DNA of 64,000 nt from Prosapia bicincta (taxonomy: Eukaryota; Arthropoda; Insecta; Hemiptera; Cercopidae): positions 45,389,229-45,453,228 of the forward strand of contig JBAIZL010000002.1 of NCBI GenBank assembly GCA_036971475.1, in the 5' to 3' direction. The translations under genes were made by a program, and so were the position numbers. Shown here piece after piece: positions 19,982 to 29,417 of this stretch. The first letter of the stretch is position 1, and each line of letters begins with the position of its first letter. The notes under the pieces are model-generated. The model saw nothing but the letters and a program-made list of their open reading frames with translations, was not told the origin of the DNA and ran no database searches.

Positions 19982-22555
19982 TCACTGATTGTTCTCTGCT
20001 GTGGATGCTACGTCCGTGAAGCCGGTGTTTGTTGAAGTTACGCGCACTATTTCTTGATCTGTGTGTATGAGGTTTCTGTATAGTATGTCTTCTGTATATG
20101 TTGTTTGTAAATTCATTAAGTTGTTGTGTATGTTTTTATAAATGTGGTATTTTTCTAGTGAGTTTAGTTCTATTGGGTTGTTATTTATTTCCAGTATGGT
20201 TAGGTTATTTTCGTAATTTGTAATTTCGTGTTTATGGGAAATTAGGTGTGCTGCAACATTTGATACTTTAGAATTTTTATTTTTGAATGCTCTATAATGT
20301 TCTTCAAATCTTATTTTAAATGTTCTGGATGTTTTTCCTATGTAAAAAGCGTTACAGTTGTTGCATGTGATTTTGTAGATTCCTGATAGGTTATGTTTTT
20401 CTGAATTTGTTATGTGGTTTTTGTTACTAAGATATTTTATTATTTTGTTGTTTGGTTTGTAAGTTGGAATGTAGTATTCTTTGTTGTATATATTTGTTAT
20501 TTTTTCTATTTTGTTATTGGTATATTTATATTTTAGGTAGATTTTTTTATTTTTATTGTTTTCGTGTTCCGGTTGTAGTGTTGTGTTGAGGTTAGGTTTT
20601 TTTGTGAATTTATTGTATATATTTTTTATAATGTGTTTGTTGTATCCATTTTCTATTGCTATTTTTGTAATGTTATCTAATTCTTCATTTAATTTTTGTT
20701 TGTTATCCTGTGTGTATTTTATTGCTTTATTTATCATGTTACTGTAAGTGTTAATTTTGTGTGTCCAGGGGTGGTTAGATTTGTAGTGTATTGTGGTGTT
20801 GTTGGAAGTAGGTTTCCTGTATACTGTAGTTTCTATTTTATTATCATTTATATTTAAAGTAATGTCGAGGAAGTTGATTGTTCTGTTTGTTTCTGTTTCA
20901 ACGGTGAATTGTATGTTTTCGTTGTATGTATTTAGTTTGTTTAATATTATGACGTGTTTGTTGTGAATGGTAGGTTGGTATATTACAAGTATATCGTCTA
21001 CATATCTTGTCCATAGTGAGATATTGTGTGTGTTTATTATAGGTTTAATTATTATTTGTTCAAAGTGTTGTAAATATATTTCTGACATGACAGATGAGAT
21101 GGGTGAACCCATGGGGAGTCCTGTTGTTTGTTTATAATATTTATTGTTAAATTGGAAGTAATTTTGGTTACATATGTGTTTGGTTAGCGTAATGATACTA
21201 TCTATTATGTTTCTTTTTTCGTTATTGTGTATCAGTTTGTTTTTTATTATTTCTATGGTTTCTTCTATTGGGATACTAGGGTACATGTTAGTTATGTCAT
21301 AACTTATTATTTTTGTGTTGCTGTTTGTTTTTATCGTTTTTATTTTATTAATTAATTCGTATCCATTTTTTATATTGTATGTGTTGTTGATGTGTATTTT
21401 AGATCTTAGGATTTTGTCTAGAATTTTTGCGATTATGTAAGATGGTGCTGTTGTGAAATTTATTAGTGGTCTAAATGGTGTGTTTGGTTTATGGATTTTA
21501 GGTATCCCTGATAATACGGGCGCGCATGGTTTAAATGGGTATAATCTTGTGTGGTATTTTAATTTATTGTTATAGTTTAGGGTGTTACGGTGAGTGACTA
21601 TTAAGTTTTTTATTGTAATAAGGTATTTGTTAGTTGGGTCTGGGATTTGTTCGTATTTATTTTCTTTTATGTAGTTAGTCATTGAATCGATATATTTGGT
21701 ATTTTCTATTATTACTGGAGTATTTGTTTTATCTGATTTTAATATTAAGTAATCGTTGTTTTCTAGTTTTTCTCTGAGTTTTATAATTTCTTTTTTATTA
21801 ATATATTGTTCTGTTATTTTTGTTTTTTCCGTTTTTATTAGGTTAATTTTATTATTAATGTTATTTCTTATGTGTTCAGTATTTTGGTGGGTAATTTTGT
21901 GGATGTTAGATTCTGTGTCAACTATTAGGTTTTTTATTATTTGTTTTTTGTTGAAGTTAGGTAGGTTATATTTGAAGGAATTTGTTATTATTATTTTTTC
22001 TTTTTCAGTAAATTCTGTTTTAGTTAAGTTTATGAATTTATTATTGTTAGAAGTGTGGGTTGGTTCTAGGCTATTTTTTAGGTTATGTTGTTGTTTTGAT
22101 GTGTGGATTGGTGCTAGGCTATTTTTTAGGTTAAGTTGTTTTGATAAATTTTCGATTTTTTTGTTTTGTCTGTTAATAGTGTTTGTTTTATGTTTTATTA
22201 TAATTTGTTGTATTTTTTCGTGAATAATAGGTGTGAGAGTGTCAAAAGTTTTCATTAATTCCAAATTGGTTGTGTATAATTGTAAATTGATTTGGCTTTT
22301 TTTATGGTAGGCAGCTTTAATGTTTTGTTTAATAATGTGTGATTCTGCTATTTTTGTTGCTTTATTGATAATAGTGTTATGTTTATTTTTTATGTGTAAT
22401 TTTGCGTATTTTGGTGTTATATTAAGAGTTAGGCATTTTTTATTAAATTGTATTTTGTTGATGCAATTCTGGAGTTTGATTTTGAGGTTAATATATTTAC
22501 GGTACAGTTGTTTACCTTGGTAGGTATTAAATTCTTGATATTTAATATTATCCAT
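19982..22555 (-). CDS. PLE reverse transcriptase-GIY-YIG endonuclease, copy L8
   Basis: Full 857-codon ORF, the last complete copy before the inverted centre. It carries NYIKEN, HNKHV and PNLNTT, the same marker set as L5. All RT and GIY-YIG landmarks are present. Confidence 0.95.
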   Translation of the reverse strand: MDNIKYQEFNTYQGKQLYRKYINLKIKLQNCINKIQFNKKCLTLNITPKYAKLHIKNKHNTIINKATKIAESHIIKQNIKAAYHKKSQINLQLYTTNLELMKTFDTLTPIIHEKIQQIIIKHKTNTINRQNKKIENLSKQLNLKNSLAPIHTSKQQHNLKNSLEPTHTSNNNKFINLTKTEFTEKEKIIITNSFKYNLPNFNKKQIIKNLIVDTESNIHKITHQNTEHIRNNINNKINLIKTEKTKITEQYINKKEIIKLREKLENNDYLILKSDKTNTPVIIENTKYIDSMTNYIKENKYEQIPDPTNKYLITIKNLIVTHRNTLNYNNKLKYHTRLYPFKPCAPVLSGIPKIHKPNTPFRPLINFTTAPSYIIAKILDKILRSKIHINNTYNIKNGYELINKIKTIKTNSNTKIISYDITNMYPSIPIEETIEIIKNKLIHNNEKRNIIDSIITLTKHICNQNYFQFNNKYYKQTTGLPMGSPISSVMSEIYLQHFEQIIIKPIINTHNISLWTRYVDDILVIYQPTIHNKHVIILNKLNTYNENIQFTVETETNRTINFLDITLNINDNKIETTVYRKPTSNNTTIHYKSNHPWTHKINTYSNMINKAIKYTQDNKQKLNEELDNITKIAIENGYNKHIIKNIYNKFTKKPNLNTTLQPEHENNKNKKIYLKYKYTNNKIEKITNIYNKEYYIPTYKPNNKIIKYLSNKNHITNSEKHNLSGIYKITCNNCNAFYIGKTSRTFKIRFEEHYRAFKNKNSKVSNVAAHLISHKHEITNYENNLTILEINNNPIELNSLEKYHIYKNIHNNLMNLQTTYTEDILYRNLIHTDQEIVRVTSTNTGFTDVASTAENNQ

Positions 22556-22682
22556 TGTTTTTCCGTTGCACTGACTTTATGAAGTTAATATATTACTATT
22601 TTTGAGTAATTTTATCCACCATTAAGTACAATAATTTTACCTTGAGTGATGAGGCACCTTTCGGTCTTTGACCATTGTCGAA

Positions 22683-22945
22683 TCACTGATTGTTCTCTGC
22701 TGTGGATGCTACGTCCGTGAAGCCGGTGTTTGTTGAAGTTACGCGCACTATTTCTTGATCTGTGTGTATGAGGTTTCTGTATAGTATGTCTTCTGTATAT
22801 GTTGTTTGTAAATTCATTAAGTTGTTGTGTATGTTTTTATAAATGTGGTATTTTTCTAGTGAATTTAGTTCTATTGGGTTGTTATTTATTTCCAGTATGG
22901 TTAGGTTATTTTCGTAATTTGTAATTTCGTGTTTATGGGAAATTA
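22683..22945 (-). pseudogene. 5'-truncated PLE copy L9: C-terminal 86 codons at the inverted junction
   Basis: Only residues 772-857 and the stop remain, covering the last part of the GIY-YIG domain including E801, plus the 3' tail. At 22945 the minus-strand copy breaks and an inverted plus-strand copy begins. One substitution is visible (gagtttag to gaatttag near 22863). An ORF runs a few codons into the antisense of the right arm, but it lacks the RT and the GIY and YIG motifs and cannot be a functional PLE protein. Confidence 0.92.
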
Positions 22946-22950
22946 CAACG
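22938..22950. other. Head-to-head inversion junction at the array centre
   Basis: Left-arm homology runs through gggaaatta (to 22945) and right-arm homology starts at tacaacg (from 22944), leaving a 2-bp TA overlap. The junction joins codon 771 of a minus-strand copy to codon 544 of a plus-strand copy. It looks like non-homologous joining or 5' inversion during retrotransposition rather than recombination at homologous positions. Confidence 0.9.
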
Positions 22951-23888
22951 AAAACATACAATTCACCGTTGAAACAGAAACAAACAGAACAATCAACTTC
23001 CTCGACATTACTTTAAATATAAATGATAATAAAATAGAAACTACAGTATACAGGAAACCTACTTCCAACAACACCACAATACACTACAAATCTAACCACC
23101 CCTGGACACACAAAATTAACACTTACAGTAACATGATAAATAAAGCAATAAAATACACACAGGATAACAAACAAAAATTAAATGAAGAATTAGATAACAT
23201 TACAAAAATAGCAATAGAAAATGGATACAACAAACACATTATAAAAAATATATACAATAAATTCACAAAAAAACCTAACCTCAACACAACACTACAACCG
23301 GAACACGAAAACAATAAAAATAAAAAAATCTACCTAAAATATAAATATACCAATAACAAAATAGAAAAAATAACAAATATATACAACAAAGAATACTACA
23401 TTCCAACTTACAAACCAAACAACAAAATAATAAAATATCTTAGTAACAAAAACCACATAACAAATTCAGAAAAACATAACCTATCAGGAATCTACAAAAT
23501 CACATGCAACAACTGTAACGCTTTTTACATAGGAAAAACATCCAGAACATTTAAAATAAGATTTGAAGAACATTATAGAGCATTCAAAAATAAAAATTCT
23601 AAAGTATCAAATGTTGCAGCACACCTAATTTCCCATAAACACGAAATTACAAATTACGAAAATAACCTAACCATACTGGAAATAAATAACAACCCAATAG
23701 AACTAAACTCACTAGAAAAATACCACATTTATAAAAACATACACAACAACTTAATGAATTTACAAACAACATATACAGAAGACATACTATACAGAAACCT
23801 CATACACACAGATCAAGAAATAGTGCGCGTAACTTCAACAAACACCGGCTTCACGGACGTAGCATCCACAGCAGAGAACAATCAGTGA
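22944..23888 (+). pseudogene. 5'-truncated PLE copy R0: residues 544-857, plus strand
   Basis: Starts at Tyr544, after RT motif C, and reads cleanly through FLDI and the whole GIY-YIG domain to the stop. An in-frame ATG at 22935, contributed by the left-arm antisense sequence, would give a short fused reading frame of about 317 residues with a complete GIY-YIG nuclease but no RT palm. Whether it is expressed is unknown. It carries PNLNTT. Confidence 0.92.
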
Positions 23889-24015
23889 TTCGACAATGGT
23901 CAAAGACCGAAAGGTGCCTCATCACTCAAGGTAAAATTATTGTACTTAATGGTGGATAAAATTACTCAAAAATAGTAATATATTAACTTCATAAAGTCAG
24001 TGCAACGGAAAAACA

Positions 24016-26589
24016 ATGGATAATATTAAATATCAAGAATTTAATACCTACCAAGGTAAACAACTGTACCGTAAATATATTAACCTCAAAATCAAACTCC
24101 AGAATTGCATCAACAAAATACAATTTAATAAAAAATGCCTAACTCTTAATATAACACCAAAATACGCAAAATTACACATAAAAAATAAACATAACACTAT
24201 TATCAATAAAGCAACAAAAATAGCAGAATCACACATTATTAAACAAAACATTAAAGCTGCCTACCATAAAAAAAGCCAAATCAATTTACAATTATACACA
24301 ACCAATTTGGAATTAATGAAAACTTTTGACACTCTCACACCTATTATTCACGAAAAAATACAACAAATTATAATAAAACATAAAACAAACACTATTAACA
24401 GACAAAACAAAAAAATCGAAAATTTATCAAAACAACTTAACCTAAAAAATAGCCTAGCACCAATCCACACATCAAAACAACAACATAACCTAAAAAATAG
24501 CCTAGAACCAACCCACACTTCTAACAATAATAAATTCATAAACTTAACTAAAACAGAATTTACTGAAAAAGAAAAAATAATAATAACAAATTCCTTCAAA
24601 TATAACCTACCTAACTTCAACAAAAAACAAATAATAAAAAACCTAATAGTTGACACAGAATCTAACATCCACAAAATTACCCACCAAAATACTGAACACA
24701 TAAGAAATAACATTAATAATAAAATTAACCTAATAAAAACGGAAAAAACAAAAATAACAGAACAATATATTAATAAAAAAGAAATTATAAAACTCAGAGA
24801 AAAACTAGAAAACAACGATTACTTAATATTAAAATCAGATAAAACAAATACTCCAGTAATAATAGAAAATACCAAATATATCGATTCAATGACTAACTAC
24901 ACAAAAGAAAATAAATACGAACAAATCCCAGACCCAACTAACAAATACCTTATTACAATAAAAAACTTAATAGTCACTCACCGTAACACCCTAAACTATA
25001 ACAATAAATTAAAATACCACACAAGATTATACCCATTTAAACCATGCGCGCCCGTATTATCAGGGATACCTAAAATCCATAAACCAAACACACCATTTAG
25101 ACCACTAATAAATTTCACAACAGCACCATCTTACATAATCGCAAAAATTCTAGACAAAATCCTAAGATCTAAAATACACATCAACAACACATACAATATA
25201 AAAAATGGATACGAATTAATTAATAAAATAAAAACGATAAAAACAAACAGCAACACAAAAATAATAAGTTATGACATAACTAACATGTACCCTAGTATCC
25301 CAATAGAAGAAACCATAGAAATAATAAAAAACAAACTGATACACAATAACGAAAAAAGAAACATAATAGATAGTATCATTACGCTAACCAAACACATATG
25401 TAACCAAAATTACTTCCAATTTAACAGTAAATATTATAAACAAACAACAGGACTCCCCATGGGTACACCCATCTCATCTGTCATGTCAGAAATATATTTA
25501 CAACACTTTGAACAAATAATAATTAAACCTATAATAAACACACACAATATCTCACTATGGACAAGATATGTAGACGATATACTTGTAATATACCAACCTA
25601 CCATTCACAACAAACACGTCATAATATTAAACAAACTAAATACATACAACGAAAACATACAATTCACCGTTGAAACAGAAACAAACAGAACAATCAACTT
25701 CCTCGACATTACTTTAAATATAAATGATAATAAAATAGAAACTACAGTATACAGGAAACCTACTTCCAACAACACCACAATACACTACAAATCTAACCAC
25801 CCCTGGACACACAAAATTAACACTTACAGTAACATGATAAATAAAGCAATAAAATACACACAGGATAACAAACAAAAATTAAATGAAGAATTAGATAACA
25901 TTACAAAAATAGCAATAGAAAATGGATACAACAAACACATTATAAAAAATATATACAATAAATTCACAAAAAAACCTAACCTCAACACAACACTACAACC
26001 GGAACACGAAAACAATAAAAATAAAAAAATCTACCTAAAATATAAATATACCAATAACAAAATAGAAAAAATAACAAATATATACAACAAAGAATACTAC
26101 ATTCCAACTTACAAACCAAACAACAAAATAATAAAATATCTTAGTAACAAAAACCACATAACAAATTCAGAAAAACATAACCTATCAGGAATCTACAAAA
26201 TCACATGCAACAACTGTAACGCTTTTTACATAGGAAAAACATCCAGAACATTTAAAATAAGATTTGAAGAACATTATAGAGCATTCAAAAATAAAAATTC
26301 TAAAGTATCAAATGTTGCAGCACACCTAATTTCCCATAAACACGAAATTACAAATTACGAAAATAACCTAACCATACTGGAAATAAATAACAACCCAATA
26401 GAACTAAACTCACTAGAAAAATACCACATTTATAAAAACATACACAACAACTTAATGAATTTACAAACAACATATACAGAAGACATACTATACAGAAACC
26501 TCATACACACAGATCAAGAAATAGTGCGCGTAACTTCAACAAACACCGGCTTCACGGACGTAGCATCCACAGCAGAGAACAATCAGTGA
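24016..26589 (+). CDS. PLE reverse transcriptase-GIY-YIG endonuclease, copy R1
   Basis: Full 857-codon ORF. Marker state: NYTKEN, FNSKYY, HNKHV, PNLNTT. It has a private Ser484 to Thr change inside RT motif B (PMGTPISS instead of PMGSPISS). Motif B contacts the template and incoming nucleotide, so this is the only substitution in the array inside a core RT motif. Thr may be tolerated. Motif A, motif C and all GIY-YIG landmarks are intact. Confidence 0.95.
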   Translation: MDNIKYQEFNTYQGKQLYRKYINLKIKLQNCINKIQFNKKCLTLNITPKYAKLHIKNKHNTIINKATKIAESHIIKQNIKAAYHKKSQINLQLYTTNLELMKTFDTLTPIIHEKIQQIIIKHKTNTINRQNKKIENLSKQLNLKNSLAPIHTSKQQHNLKNSLEPTHTSNNNKFINLTKTEFTEKEKIIITNSFKYNLPNFNKKQIIKNLIVDTESNIHKITHQNTEHIRNNINNKINLIKTEKTKITEQYINKKEIIKLREKLENNDYLILKSDKTNTPVIIENTKYIDSMTNYTKENKYEQIPDPTNKYLITIKNLIVTHRNTLNYNNKLKYHTRLYPFKPCAPVLSGIPKIHKPNTPFRPLINFTTAPSYIIAKILDKILRSKIHINNTYNIKNGYELINKIKTIKTNSNTKIISYDITNMYPSIPIEETIEIIKNKLIHNNEKRNIIDSIITLTKHICNQNYFQFNSKYYKQTTGLPMGTPISSVMSEIYLQHFEQIIIKPIINTHNISLWTRYVDDILVIYQPTIHNKHVIILNKLNTYNENIQFTVETETNRTINFLDITLNINDNKIETTVYRKPTSNNTTIHYKSNHPWTHKINTYSNMINKAIKYTQDNKQKLNEELDNITKIAIENGYNKHIIKNIYNKFTKKPNLNTTLQPEHENNKNKKIYLKYKYTNNKIEKITNIYNKEYYIPTYKPNNKIIKYLSNKNHITNSEKHNLSGIYKITCNNCNAFYIGKTSRTFKIRFEEHYRAFKNKNSKVSNVAAHLISHKHEITNYENNLTILEINNNPIELNSLEKYHIYKNIHNNLMNLQTTYTEDILYRNLIHTDQEIVRVTSTNTGFTDVASTAENNQ

Positions 26590-26627
26590 TTCGACAATGG
26601 TCAAAGACCGAAAGGTGCCTCATCACT
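26585..26627 (+). ncRNA. Hammerhead-ribozyme-like three-way junction at the PLE unit boundary (representative)
   Basis: A type I hammerhead layout can be drawn. Stem I is AGTGAT (26585-26590) with ATCACT (26622-26627). Stem II is GGTC, loop AAA, GACC (26599-26609). Then comes the GAAA box (26610-26613). Stem III is AGG, loop TG, CCT (26613-26620), followed by C at 26621 in the cleavage position. The strand joining stems I and II is TCGACAAT, not the canonical CTGATGA: G5, A6 and A9 match, G8 is A, and there is one extra base. Activity is therefore doubtful. The TGA stop lies inside stem I. The same element occurs 19 times: minus strand 1037-1079, 3738-3780, 6439-6481, 9140-9182, 11841-11883, 14542-14584, 17243-17285, 19944-19986 and 22645-22687; plus strand 23884-23926, this copy, 29286-29328, 31987-32029, 34688-34730, 37390-37432, 40091-40133, 42792-42834, 45493-45535 and 48194-48236. 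Hammerheads are known in PLE terminal repeats. Confidence 0.5.
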
Positions 26628-26716
26628 CAAGGTAAAATTATTGTACTTAATGGTGGATAAAATTACTCAAAAATAGTAATATATTAACTTCATAAAGTCA
26701 GTGCAACGGAAAAACA

Positions 26717-29290
26717 ATGGATAATATTAAATATCAAGAATTTAATACCTACCAAGGTAAACAACTGTACCGTAAATATATTAACCTCAAAATCAAACTC
26801 CAGAATTGCATCAACAAAATACAATTTAATAAAAAATGCCTAACTCTTAATATAACACCAAAATACGCAAAATTACACATAAAAAATAAACATAACACTA
26901 TTATCAATAAAGCAACAAAAATAGCAGAATCACACATTATTAAACAAAACATTAAAGCTGCCTACCATAAAAAAAGCCAAATCAATTTACAATTATACAC
27001 AACCAATTTGGAATTAATGAAAACTTTTGACACTCTCACACCTATTATTCACGAAAAAATACAACAAATTATAATAAAACATAAAACAAACACTATTAAA
27101 AGACAAAACAAAAAAATCGAAAATTTATCAAAACAACTTAACCTAAAAAATAGCCTAGCACCAATCCACACATCAAAACAACAACATAACCTAAAAAATA
27201 GCCTAGAACCAACCCACACTTCTAACAATAATAAATTCATAAACTTAACTAAAACAGAATTTACTGAAAAAGAAAAAATAATAATAACAAATTCCTTCAA
27301 ATATAACCTACCTAACTTCAACAAAAAACAAATAATAAAAAACCTAATAGTTGACACAGAATCTAACATCCACAAAATTACCCACCAAAATACTGAACAC
27401 ATAAGAAATAACATTAATAATAAAATTAACCTAATAAAAACGGAAAAAACAAAAATAACAGAACAATATATTAATAAAAAAGAAATTATAAAACTCAGAG
27501 AAAAACTAGAAAACAACGATTACTTAATATTAAAATCAGATAAAACAAATACTCCAGTAATAATAGAAAATACCAAATATATCGATTCAATGACTAACTA
27601 CATAAAAGAAAATAAATACGAACAAATCCCAGACCCAACTAACAAATACCTTATTACAATAAAAAACTTAATAGTCACTCACCGTAACACCCTAAACTAT
27701 AACAATAAATTAAAATACCACACAAGATTATACCCATTTAAACCATGCGCGCCCGTATTATCAGGGATACCTAAAATCCATAAACCAAACACACCATTTA
27801 GACCACTAATAAATTTCACAACAGCACCATCTTACATAATCGCAAAAATTCTAGACAAAATCCTAAGATCTAAAATACACATCAACAACACATACAATAT
27901 AAAAAATGGATACGAATTAATTAATAAAATAAAAACGATAAAAACAAACAGCAACACAAAAATAATAAGTTATGACATAACTAACATGTACCCTAGTATC
28001 CCAATAGAAGAAACCATAGAAATAATAAAAAACAAACTGATACACAATAACGAAAAAAGAAACATAATAGATAGTATCATTACGCTAACCAAACACATAT
28101 GTAACCAAAATTACTTCCAATTTAACAATAAATATTATAAACAAACAACAGGACTCCCCATGGGTTCACCCATCTCATCTGTCATGTCAGAAATATATTT
28201 ACAACACTTTGAACAAATAATAATTAAACCTATAATAAACACACACAATATCTCACTATGGACAAGATATGTAGACGATATACTTGTAATATACCAACCT
28301 ACCATTCACAACGAACACATCATAATATTAAACAAACTAAATACATACAACGAAAACATACAATTCACCGTTGAAACAGAAACAAACAGAACAATCAACT
28401 TCCTCGACATTACTTTAAATATAAATGATAATAAAATAGAAACTACAGTATACAGGAAACCTACTTCCAACAACACCACAATACACTACAAATCTAACCA
28501 CCCCTGGACACACAAAATTAACACTTACAGTAACATGATAAATAAAGCAATAAAATACACACAGGATAACAAACAAAAATTAAATGAAGAATTAGATAAC
28601 ATTACAAAAATAGCAATAGAAAATGGATACAACAAACACATTATAAAAAATATATACAATAAATTCACAAAAAAACCTAACCTCAACACAACACTACAAC
28701 CGGAACACGAAAACAATAAAAATAAAAAAATCTACCTAAAATATAAATATACCAATAACAAAATAGAAAAAATAACAAATATATACAACAAAGAATACTA
28801 CATTCCAACTTACAAACCAAACAACAAAATAATAAAATATCTTAGTAACAAAAACCACATAACAAATTCAGAAAAACATAACCTATCAGGAATCTACAAA
28901 ATCACATGCAACAACTGTAACGCTTTTTACATAGGAAAAACATCCAGAACATTTAAAATAAGATTTGAAGAACATTATAGAGCATTCAAAAATAAAAATT
29001 CTAAAGTATCAAATGTTGCAGCACACCTAATTTCCCATAAACACGAAATTACAAATTACGAAAATAACCTAACCATACTGGAAATAAATAACAACCCAAT
29101 AGAACTAAACTCACTAGAAAAATACCACATTTATAAAAACATACACAACAACTTAATGAATTTACAAACAACATATACAGAAGACATACTATACAGAAAC
29201 CTCATACACACAGATCAAGAAATAGTGCGCGTAACTTCAACAAACACCGGCTTCACGGACGTAGCATCCACAGCAGAGAACAATCAGTGA
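26717..29290 (+). CDS. PLE reverse transcriptase-GIY-YIG endonuclease, copy R2
   Basis: Full 857-codon ORF. Private changes are Asn to Lys in the N-terminal linker (NTIKRQN) and Val to Ile after motif C (HNEHIII). It carries NYIKEN, FNNKYY and PNLNTT. Catalytic motifs are intact. With R5 it forms the second class of the three-unit pattern. Confidence 0.95.
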   Translation: MDNIKYQEFNTYQGKQLYRKYINLKIKLQNCINKIQFNKKCLTLNITPKYAKLHIKNKHNTIINKATKIAESHIIKQNIKAAYHKKSQINLQLYTTNLELMKTFDTLTPIIHEKIQQIIIKHKTNTIKRQNKKIENLSKQLNLKNSLAPIHTSKQQHNLKNSLEPTHTSNNNKFINLTKTEFTEKEKIIITNSFKYNLPNFNKKQIIKNLIVDTESNIHKITHQNTEHIRNNINNKINLIKTEKTKITEQYINKKEIIKLREKLENNDYLILKSDKTNTPVIIENTKYIDSMTNYIKENKYEQIPDPTNKYLITIKNLIVTHRNTLNYNNKLKYHTRLYPFKPCAPVLSGIPKIHKPNTPFRPLINFTTAPSYIIAKILDKILRSKIHINNTYNIKNGYELINKIKTIKTNSNTKIISYDITNMYPSIPIEETIEIIKNKLIHNNEKRNIIDSIITLTKHICNQNYFQFNNKYYKQTTGLPMGSPISSVMSEIYLQHFEQIIIKPIINTHNISLWTRYVDDILVIYQPTIHNEHIIILNKLNTYNENIQFTVETETNRTINFLDITLNINDNKIETTVYRKPTSNNTTIHYKSNHPWTHKINTYSNMINKAIKYTQDNKQKLNEELDNITKIAIENGYNKHIIKNIYNKFTKKPNLNTTLQPEHENNKNKKIYLKYKYTNNKIEKITNIYNKEYYIPTYKPNNKIIKYLSNKNHITNSEKHNLSGIYKITCNNCNAFYIGKTSRTFKIRFEEHYRAFKNKNSKVSNVAAHLISHKHEITNYENNLTILEINNNPIELNSLEKYHIYKNIHNNLMNLQTTYTEDILYRNLIHTDQEIVRVTSTNTGFTDVASTAENNQ

Positions 29291-29417
29291 TTCGACAATG
29301 GTCAAAGACCGAAAGGTGCCTCATCACTCAAGGTAAAATTATTGTACTTAATGGTGGATAAAATTACTCAAAAATAGTAATATATTAACTTCATAAAGTC
29401 AGTGCAACGGAAAAACA

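Larger units (their letters stand above)
1..22945 (-). mobile_element. Left arm of tandem Penelope-like element array (family 1), minus strand
   Basis: Head-to-tail copies of a 2701-bp unit. Successive CDS low coordinates (1075, 3776, 6477, 9178, 11879, 14580, 17281, 19982, 22683) differ by exactly 2701. Each unit has about 22 bp of leader, a 2574-bp CDS and about 103 bp of 3' tail, and the tail (ending ttaacttcata) runs directly into the next leader (starting aagtcagtgcaacgg). The first copy is cut by the window edge, so the array continues to the left. Copies are almost identical, with a few substitutions each. Family knowledge: PLEs often form partial tandems, but this many full-length, mostly intact copies is far more than the usual one or two. 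Expansion by unequal crossing-over or from a circular or multimeric intermediate is inference. Confidence 0.95.
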
